From assembly GCA_030611905.1 (NCBI GenBank), contig JAUWOX010000018.1, positions 1-12,610 on the forward strand: a stretch of 12,610 nt of DNA, given 5' to 3'. The position numbers were made by a program, and so were the translations under genes. Position 1 is the first letter of the stretch, and every line of letters begins with the position of its first letter. The notes below the pieces were generated by a model. It was not told the DNA's origin. It was given only the letters and a program-made list of their open reading frames with translations, and ran no database searches. Origin of the DNA: a bacterium. GTDB lineage: Bacteria; Patescibacteriota; JABMPQ01; JAQVVF01. Shown here piece by piece: positions 7,806 to 12,610 of the stretch.

Positions 7806-9041
7806 ATGGTAGATTATGCTAGAAAAGGACAATTAGGTGTCTGTTTTTTTTCAAGTTATCCGCCGAGAGAATGCGGAATTGCTACTTTTACTGTGGCTTT
7901 AAAAAAGGCTGTAGAAAAGAAGTTGTCTGATATAGAATTAAAGATAATTGCTATTGAGGAGCCGGGACAGAAATATGATTATTCTGGCCGAGTTATAAAA
8001 GTAGTTAAAAGGGATAGGCCTGAGGATTACAGAGAGGCTGCCAGAATAATTAATTCGGATTCAAGTATTGATATTGTTTGTTTGCAGCATGTCTTCAGTT
8101 TGTTCGGGGGAAAAGATGGTGAATTAATTTTGGACTTTTTGAAGGAGTTAAAAAAACCATGTGTAACAACAATGCATATGGTGTATTCGCCAGATAAAGA
8201 TCCGCATGATTTTGAGATCGTGGAGACGAATCACACAAAGATTACAAAAGAGATAATTAAGTATTCTGCAAAGTTAGTAGTGATGATTCAGCCGGTTGCG
8301 GATTTATTAGTTTATAAATATGGCGTTCCAGAGGACAAGGTTTTGGTGATTCCGCATGGTTTGCCAAATGTGGTTCGGCAGGATGCAAGGAGATATAAAG
8401 ATAAATTAGGTTTTCCAGAAAAACGAATCATTTCAACTTTTGGTTTGATTAGGCAGAAAAAAGGGCTAGAATATGTGCTTTATGCTATGCCCGAGATTTT
8501 GAAGAAATATCCTAATGCAGTTTATTTAATTTTGGGAGAATCTCATCCAACTCGGCCGAGAGATTATTATGAATTTTTGCAGGGAGAAGTTAAGAGATTG
8601 AGGATAGAACAGAATGTTATTTTTTATGAACAGTATTTGACTTACAAAGAAATAATTCAGTATTTGTTTGCCTCAGATGTTTTTGTAACGCCCTATTTAG
8701 TGCCTGAGCAAACAAGTAGCGGAGTGGTGGCTTATGCCTTGGGGTGTGGTAAGGCGATTGTTTCTTCAAAGTTTTTATATTCAAAAGAGGTCTTGGATGA
8801 AGGGCGTGGAATTTTGGTTGATTTCAAGAATTCAAGCCAGATTTATAAGGCAATTGATTTTTTATTTTCTCATCCTGGGGAGAAGGGGGAGATAGAGAAA
8901 AGGGCTTATGAATATGGACAAGAAATGATATGGGAAGAAGTGGCGATGAAGTATGTTGAATTATTTTTTGATATATTAAAAAGTAAAGAGGAAAAAGTAT
9001 GGTTAAGGCATATAAACCAGTGTCAATTCAAGACCCATTGA
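7806..9041 (+). CDS. GT4 family glycosyltransferase (paralogue 1)
   Basis: The protein has 411 residues and a GT-B fold. The N-terminal domain begins with FFSSYPPRECGIATFT, the acceptor-side glycine-containing motif of a large group of GT4 enzymes, then CLQHVFSLFGG and a TTMHMVYSP stretch. The nucleotide-sugar domain starts near residue 205 (ISTFGLIRQKKGLEYVLYAM) and includes VYLILGESHP and PYLVPEQTSSGVVAYALGCG with the donor-contacting E301. It is clearly paralogous to the gene at 10282-11457, which has the same motifs in the same order. Such enzymes transfer hexoses from NDP-sugars with retention; the donor cannot be told. The last 14 codons overlap the start of a small basic protein gene at 8999, and the C-terminal tail (about WLRHINQCQFKTH) is not matched in the paralogue. 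It directly follows the GH130 gene, which suggests a shared glycan. It ends in TGA. Confidence 0.88.
   Translation: MVDYARKGQLGVCFFSSYPPRECGIATFTVALKKAVEKKLSDIELKIIAIEEPGQKYDYSGRVIKVVKRDRPEDYREAARIINSDSSIDIVCLQHVFSLFGGKDGELILDFLKELKKPCVTTMHMVYSPDKDPHDFEIVETNHTKITKEIIKYSAKLVVMIQPVADLLVYKYGVPEDKVLVIPHGLPNVVRQDARRYKDKLGFPEKRIISTFGLIRQKKGLEYVLYAMPEILKKYPNAVYLILGESHPTRPRDYYEFLQGEVKRLRIEQNVIFYEQYLTYKEIIQYLFASDVFVTPYLVPEQTSSGVVAYALGCGKAIVSSKFLYSKEVLDEGRGILVDFKNSSQIYKAIDFLFSHPGEKGEIEKRAYEYGQEMIWEEVAMKYVELFFDILKSKEEKVWLRHINQCQFKTH
8985..8991 (+). promoter_or_regulatory. Shine-Dalgarno site for the small gene at 8999
   Basis: AAAGAGG lies seven bases before the ATG at 8999, inside the end of the glycosyltransferase gene. 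It is the only clear purine-rich ribosome site before a start in the window, and it supports translation of the small overlapping frame. Confidence 0.6.
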
Positions 9042-9160
9042 CTGGAAAGAAAGTAAACCTAAGTCCAAAATATCAGGATGATTTATTGGAAAGAGGAATT
9101 TTTTTAGGTCCAATTAGAAAGAAAAAAACTAAAGAAAAAAAATATGACAGAAAGAGGTAG
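8999..9160 (+). CDS. Small basic protein of 53 residues, unknown function
   Basis: A short frame from ATG 8999 to TAG 9158-9160 encodes a 53-residue basic protein: MVKAYKPVSIQDPLTGKKVN at the start, a middle with YQDDLLERGIFLGPI, and a strongly basic tail (RKKKTKEKKYDRKR). Evidence that it is real: a good AAAGAGG site seven bases upstream, a 43-base overlap with the end of the GT4 gene and a 17-base overlap with the next gene. It also fills what would otherwise be a 102-base gap in a gapless operon. The order DPxTGKKV...Y..LLERG faintly resembles short NPxTGRKI...Y..L motifs seen in small viral and bacterial proteins; this is a weak resemblance only. It has no cysteines and no membrane segment. 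In a cluster of amide ligases and glycosyltransferases it could be a carrier or substrate peptide or a small nucleic-acid- or partner-binding protein. No function can be assigned. Confidence 0.65.
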   Translation: MVKAYKPVSIQDPLTGKKVNLSPKYQDDLLERGIFLGPIRKKKTKEKKYDRKR

Positions 9161-10265
9161 TGATATTTTTAGAATGGGCTCTAATTATGAAGGAGCAAGT
9201 GAAATGTTTAAGACAGGTGATGGTGAAAAAGAAAGTAAGATTGATATTGTTTTAGAGCGGGAAAAAAGAGATATTTTTTCTGATGCGCAAACTCGGTTTG
9301 AAAAAGTGCTTGAAGAGAGAGACATGGAGCAAGTGCGTGATTTTCCGGGTGGTGAATATCCGAGCTTAGATGAGTGGGTAGAATTTAGAGTTGAACATGG
9401 GAGAGGGACAAATTTTTTTCCTTGTTTTGTTCGTGGTAAAGAAAGTGGTGATATTTCTTTTATGAAAGTGCAGATTTCTCGTTCGTCTAAAAAAGTTGAG
9501 GCATTGCAGTATGAATATGATATTATGACGAAGGCAAGGCCAGGCATTGGTGAGCCAAGAGCGTTGGAGTTTTATCAGCCGGAACCTGGTAAAGAAAATG
9601 AATTAGCATTTTTGAGAATGGAAGCAATTCCATTTGAAGAAGGCAGAGTTGGCTTGCCAGAGGAATGGACTGTTGATCATGCCAGGGATGCTAGTAGCAA
9701 AATAAAATCTTTGGAAAATATGGATGTGTCAGAAGAAGTGAAGACTTTAAGTAGATTTGATAAATTCCCTGAAGGAGTGGAAGTTGTGATTGGAAGAAAT
9801 TTAGCAAAATGCGAGGATAATTTAAGACAGGCTGGTATTGATGTTGAAAAAGTGAGAAATATTGTTAGTGCTGAAATTAGAAAGGTATTTGTACATGGCG
9901 ATTTTAATTTAAAAAACTCAATAATTTGTAAAGATGGAACAATCAAAGAAGTTGATTGGGAATTAGCTGGACAGGGTTTTTTGGGACAAGATGCAGGGAA
10001 GTTGTTTACGGAATTAAGGACAAATAAAGAGGCACAACAAGTATTTTTGCAGGCTTATTGTTATGATGAGTCAGGAGAATTGGATGAAGAAAGAAAGAGG
10101 AGTCTTTTTGCTGGAATAATTGCGGAAAATTTGACGCATTTGGCTTATCGCGTTGAGAGACTGGGTGATCCGCAAAAAGTTAAATATCATGAAATTTTTA
10201 GGAAAGAATTACCAAAATATTATCAAGCTATTGTTCAAGCCATAGAGCGGTTTGAAGGCACTTAA
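9144..10265 (+). CDS. APH/choline-kinase-like phosphotransferase
   Basis: The protein has 373 residues and the C-terminal catalytic signature of the aminoglycoside phosphotransferase (APH) superfamily: VFVHGDFNLKNSII, with H251, catalytic-type D253 and N258, then EVDWELAG, with metal-binding-type D271, followed by GQDAGKLFTEL. Upstream, SFMKVQISRS contains K108, a candidate for the ATP-binding lysine, and YEYDIM has Glu residues that could pair with it. The first roughly 65 residues are charged, probably flexible, and not part of the fold. Members of this superfamily phosphorylate small molecules such as sugars, choline, homoserine or antibiotics. Placed between two GT4 genes, a sugar, amino-sugar or peptide hydroxyl is a more natural substrate than a drug. 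The ATG at 9144 overlaps the small gene by 17 bases; the in-frame ATG at 9174 is an alternative start. Ends in TAA. Confidence 0.78.
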   Translation: MTERGSDIFRMGSNYEGASEMFKTGDGEKESKIDIVLEREKRDIFSDAQTRFEKVLEERDMEQVRDFPGGEYPSLDEWVEFRVEHGRGTNFFPCFVRGKESGDISFMKVQISRSSKKVEALQYEYDIMTKARPGIGEPRALEFYQPEPGKENELAFLRMEAIPFEEGRVGLPEEWTVDHARDASSKIKSLENMDVSEEVKTLSRFDKFPEGVEVVIGRNLAKCEDNLRQAGIDVEKVRNIVSAEIRKVFVHGDFNLKNSIICKDGTIKEVDWELAGQGFLGQDAGKLFTELRTNKEAQQVFLQAYCYDESGELDEERKRSLFAGIIAENLTHLAYRVERLGDPQKVKYHEIFRKELPKYYQAIVQAIERFEGT

Positions 10266-10281
10266 TAAGTAATCTAAATTT

Positions 10282-11457
10282 ATGTCCAAAGATTTAAAAG
10301 AAATGAATATAATTTTATTAAGTTCGTATCCCCCACGAGAGTGTGGAATTGCAACCTATGCTTTTAATTTGCGTAAGGCATTACAAAAAGCTTGCCCTGA
10401 ATTAAAGGTTCTTGTTTTAGCTGTTGACGAGAAGGGAAAAAAGAGGAGATATGATGATGAGGTAAAATATTCTATTAAAGAGGAGACAGTTAAGTCATAC
10501 AAGAAAGCGGCTGAATATGTTAATGAATCTGGAGCTGATGTAGTTTGTTTGCAGCATGAATTTGGTATTTATGGAGGGTTTGATGGAACTTTGGTTTTGG
10601 ATATGATGAAAGAAATCAAGGTTCCGATTATTACTTCTTTGCATACAGTGCCAATTACAAAAAGCGCTAAGCGACGAGATACAAGAATGGAGATTTTGAG
10701 AGAGATTATAAAATATAGTAAAAGAGTTTTGTTGACAACAGAGTTGGCGAAAGAGTGTTTAAAAAAAGAGGCTGGCGCGCCAGATAGAAAGTTGAAGATG
10801 ATTTTGCATGGGACTCCGGATGTAAAATTTGTAGATCCTGAAGAAAAAAAGAAGAAATTAGGCTTGGAAAATAAAAAAATTATTTCTACAATAGGAATGA
10901 TTAATCCGAACAAGGGCATTGATTTAATAATTGAGGCTTTGCCAAAGATTGTAAAGAAACATAAGGATATGGTTTATTTAATTGCCGGCGGTATACATCC
11001 TAAAGATAGAAAAAAAGTTGCTAAGTATTTGAATAAGCTTATGAAAAAAGCTAAAAAATTAGGCGTGGCTAAATATATTAAAAGAGTGGATAAATATTTT
11101 TCCGAGAAGGAACTAACAGATCATTTTCAAGCTACTGATATTTTTTTAACACCTTATCCTACTTTGGAGCAAGTCTCATCAGGAACCCTGGCTTATGCTG
11201 TGGCTTGTGGCACATGTATTGTTTCGACTCCTTATATTTATGCCAAGGAGTTGATAGGCAAGAATGAGCGTGGTTTTTTGATTAAATTTGGAGAGGCTGA
11301 TGATTTATCTGAAAAAATTAATTATATTTTAGATCATCCTAAAAAACAAAAAGAATTTGAAAAGAAAACTTATAGATTTGGTAGAAGAATGATTTGGAGT
11401 ACTGTGGCCAAAAAGCATTTTGAGATTTTTGAGGAAGCAGTAAATGATTTTTTTTAA
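10282..11457 (+). CDS. GT4 family glycosyltransferase (paralogue 2)
   Basis: The 391-residue protein is a second GT-B glycosyltransferase of the same type as the one at 7806. It shares LLSSYPPRECGIATYAFNLR at the N-terminus, VCLQHEFGIYGGFDG, TSLHTVP, IISTIGMINPNKGIDLIIEA at the start of the donor domain, YLIAGGIHPK, and PYPTLEQVSSGTLAYAVACG with donor-site E296. The C-terminus is also similar (YRFGRRMIWS versus YEYGQEMIWE). Two diverged copies in one operon suggest two successive sugar additions rather than redundancy; that is inference. It is cytoplasmic or membrane-peripheral, with no transmembrane segment. It starts 16 bases after the kinase gene without a Shine-Dalgarno site and ends in TAA 22 bases before the zinc-ribbon gene. 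Confidence 0.88.
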   Translation: MSKDLKEMNIILLSSYPPRECGIATYAFNLRKALQKACPELKVLVLAVDEKGKKRRYDDEVKYSIKEETVKSYKKAAEYVNESGADVVCLQHEFGIYGGFDGTLVLDMMKEIKVPIITSLHTVPITKSAKRRDTRMEILREIIKYSKRVLLTTELAKECLKKEAGAPDRKLKMILHGTPDVKFVDPEEKKKKLGLENKKIISTIGMINPNKGIDLIIEALPKIVKKHKDMVYLIAGGIHPKDRKKVAKYLNKLMKKAKKLGVAKYIKRVDKYFSEKELTDHFQATDIFLTPYPTLEQVSSGTLAYAVACGTCIVSTPYIYAKELIGKNERGFLIKFGEADDLSEKINYILDHPKKQKEFEKKTYRFGRRMIWSTVAKKHFEIFEEAVNDFF

Positions 11458-11479
11458 CTAACAATTAACATATAATGTT

Positions 11480-11662
11480 ATGCCAGACAAAATAAAGGTT
11501 TATTGTCCTAGTTGTGGGGAAGAGCACATATATGAAGGACCTCATGGTTGGGTACAAACCAAAGAGAAAATGCAGTGTCAGAAATGCAGACATCAGGGGT
11601 ATTTTGTGCGGAAAAGACCAAAAATAGAACAACAACAGCCACAGCAGTCTGAAGAGGAATAG
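11480..11662 (+). CDS. Small zinc-ribbon protein
   Basis: The 60-residue protein has two CxxC knuckles, C9-P-S-C12 and C33-Q-K-C36, spaced as in a zinc ribbon, with GEEHIYEGPHGW between them. A glutamine- and glutamate-rich tail occupies about residues 50-60. It resembles short zinc-ribbon proteins with nucleic-acid or protein contacts, but the family cannot be named. It follows the second glycosyltransferase by 22 bases and is the last gene before the terminator, so it is probably co-transcribed. It ends with TAG at 11660-11662; reading through this TAG would add only four sense codons before a TGA, so it gives little information on whether TAG is recoded in this organism. Confidence 0.75.
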   Translation: MPDKIKVYCPSCGEEHIYEGPHGWVQTKEKMQCQKCRHQGYFVRKRPKIEQQQPQQSEEE

Positions 11663-11670
11663 ATACTAGG

Positions 11671-11698
11671 AAATTGAACAATTGAATAATTGGGTAAT
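11671..11698 (+). repeat. Short AATTGAA-type imperfect direct repeat
   Basis: Just after the zinc-ribbon gene the sequence repeats AATTGAAC, AATTGAAT, AATTGGGT, AATT. It also contains a weak palindrome (CAATT GAAT AATTG, 11679-11692). It is AT-rich low-complexity sequence in an untranslated region with no assigned role. Confidence 0.4.
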
Positions 11699-11700
11699 TA

Positions 11701-11730
11701 AAAACGCCTCTTGCGAGGTGTTTTATTTTG
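11701..11730 (+). terminator. Rho-independent terminator of the operon
   Basis: The arms AAAACGCCTC (11701-11710) and GAGGTGTTTT (11715-11724) pair over ten bases with one G-U pair around a TTGC loop, and a T-rich run follows (TTTTATTTTG). It lies 38 bases after the last operon gene, where a terminator is expected. The flanking A and T runs mean it could also work on the opposite strand for tyrS. Confidence 0.8.
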
Positions 11731-11737
11731 CTTTGAA

Positions 11738-11763
11738 TAAGCCAAAATAGCTATTTGGGCTTA
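11738..11763. repeat. Near-perfect 26-base palindrome
   Basis: TAAGCCAAAATAG (11738-11750) is followed directly by CTATTTGGGCTTA (11751-11763), its reverse complement except for one position. With no loop bases, it may form a cruciform or a hairpin with a strained tip, or be a dimeric protein site. It lies between convergent genes. Confidence 0.55.
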
Positions 11764-11786
11764 AATAAGGCTTTTTAACCTAATTT

Positions 11787-11817
11787 TAACGGCTATTATC
11801 GTCGATAGTAGCCGTTA
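11787..11817. terminator. Stem-loop between convergent genes, probable terminator element
   Basis: TAACGGCTATTATC (11787-11800) and GATAGTAGCCGTTA (11804-11817) pair over 14 bases with one wobble around a GTC loop, ending four bases from the tyrS stop codon. On the plus strand a T-rich stretch follows (ATTATTTTATTTT). On the minus strand no clear T run follows at once, so it may act as backup for the operon terminator or as 3'-end protection of the tyrS transcript. Confidence 0.55.
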
Positions 11818-11821
11818 ATGA

Positions 11822-12610
11822 TTATTTTATTTTGATGAATTTGCGCTTGCCTATTTGGATGATATCGCCTGATTTTACTGTTGTTTGTTTTTGCCAGTCT
11901 GATTGTGTCTGGTCGTTGATTTTGACAGCATTTTGAGTGATTAGGCGGCGAGCTTCAGATTTGGAAGAAATTAATTTAGTTTGAGCAATAAGATCAATTA
12001 ATTTTTGGGTTTTGTTTTTTATTTCAATTTCTGGAATATTGGATGGTTTTTCTTTTTGTTTGAAGACTTGATCGAATTCATTTTCAGCTAATTTGGCTTC
12101 TTTTTCGTTATGATAGATAGAAACTAATTCAAAAGCAAGACGAGCTTTGTAATCGCGGGGATTGGCTCCTTGCTTTAAGTCTTTTTTGATTTGATCAATT
12201 TCTTTTTGGGGTAGGCGAGTGAGAAGTTCGAAGTATTGAATGATTAGGTTATCAGAAATAGACATGATTTTGCCATATTGTTCATTGGCTGGTTCAGTTA
12301 GGCCGATATAATTGTTTAAGCTTTGAGACATCTTTTGTTTGCCATCTGTGCCAACCAACATTGGCATCATCATGATATCTTGTGGGTCTTGGCCAATTTC
12401 TCTTTGCAAAGGTCTTGCTTGGAGTTCATTGAATTTTTGATCAAGTCCAATAACTGTAGCATCATCTTTGAGCATGACTGAATCATAGCCTTGTAAGACT
12501 GGATAAACCAGTTCGTGTAATTGTATTTCTTTTTGTTCTTTTATTCTTTTTTGAAACATGTCGCGTTCAATCATGCGGGCATAGTTGAATTTGGACATAA
12601 GATTGAGGAG
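11822..12610 (-). CDS. tyrS: Tyrosyl-tRNA synthetase, C-terminal part (5' end beyond window)
   Basis: TyrS charges tRNA-Tyr with tyrosine using ATP. About 262 residues are visible of a usual 400. The frame remains open to the window edge (LLNL before MSKFNYARMIERDMF), so the Met at 12598 is internal, not the start. Visible landmarks are SKFNYARMIERDMF, HELVYPVLQGYDSV, GLDQKFNELQARPLQRE, a PMLVGTDGKQ stretch leading into the KMSKS loop, and a C-terminal S4 RNA-binding domain (about KLISSKSEARRLITQNAVKI). The KMSKS loop reads KMSQS (codons 12320-12334, minus strand), lacking the second lysine. The N-terminal half with the HIGH motif is outside the window. It is convergent with the biosynthetic operon and functionally unrelated. 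It ends in TAA. Confidence 0.93.
   Translation of the reverse strand, partial: LLNLMSKFNYARMIERDMFQKRIKEQKEIQLHELVYPVLQGYDSVMLKDDATVIGLDQKFNELQARPLQREIGQDPQDIMMMPMLVGTDGKQKMSQSLNNYIGLTEPANEQYGKIMSISDNLIIQYFELLTRLPQKEIDQIKKDLKQGANPRDYKARLAFELVSIYHNEKEAKLAENEFDQVFKQKEKPSNIPEIEIKNKTQKLIDLIAQTKLISSKSEARRLITQNAVKINDQTQSDWQKQTTVKSGDIIQIGKRKFIKIK

Noticed and set aside
9185..9547. 120-residue minus-strand frame opposite the kinase gene
   Set aside because: Its composition is that of a reversed coding strand, it shows no motif, and the plus strand has a convincing kinase fold there.
11471..11476. TATAAT as a promoter -10 box before the zinc-ribbon gene
   Set aside because: It ends only three bases before the ATG, which would put transcription start inside the gene, and there is no TTGACA-like box at the right distance.
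1..12610. CRISPR arrays, tRNAs, rRNAs, insertion sequences
   Set aside because: I found no spaced direct repeats, tRNA-like cloverleaf, rRNA segment or transposase on either strand.

Overview
The window is AT-rich and tightly packed. Eleven genes read left to right as what looks like one operon, with gaps of 1 to 22 bases or short overlaps. They end at a hairpin terminator near 11,701. A convergent tyrosyl-tRNA synthetase gene enters from the right edge on the minus strand. The standard genetic code fits: genes end mostly in TAA, and the long frames carry no in-frame TGA. AT richness, compact operon structure, few Shine-Dalgarno sites and divergent, slimmed enzymes suggest a candidate-phyla-type (Patescibacteria-like) bacterium. 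That is an inference; no marker in the window fixes the taxon.

Region 1 (1-6793) is dominated by ATP-grasp amide ligases. First is a cut-off alpha-L-glutamate-ligase-like ATP-grasp domain fused to a retropepsin-like (RimB-type) protease domain. Next is an 891-residue cyanophycin-synthetase-like protein (N domain, ATP-grasp, Mur ligase). Then come a helical protein of unknown function with conserved His and Glu residues, and two more stand-alone ATP-grasp ligases related to the CphA/GshAB type. The first of these two has an in-frame TAG exactly where its relatives carry a Gly or Ser, followed by 77 further open codons up to a TAA that sits one base before the next gene.

Region 2 (6800-11457) is sugar-related: a GH130 phosphorylase/hydrolase-like protein, two paralogous GT4 glycosyltransferases, a 53-residue basic protein overlapping the genes on both sides, and an APH-type small-molecule kinase. 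A small zinc-ribbon protein (11480-11662) closes the operon.

Taken together, the operon reads as an undescribed pathway: several ATP-dependent amino-acid or peptide ligations, a peptidase domain, and glycosylation, phosphorylysis and kinase steps. The product could be a cyanophycin-like or glutamyl-peptide polymer, a glycopeptide, or a peptide tag on a protein. No canonical cyanophycinase is visible. The 160 bases between the operon and tyrS hold three inverted repeats and no gene.
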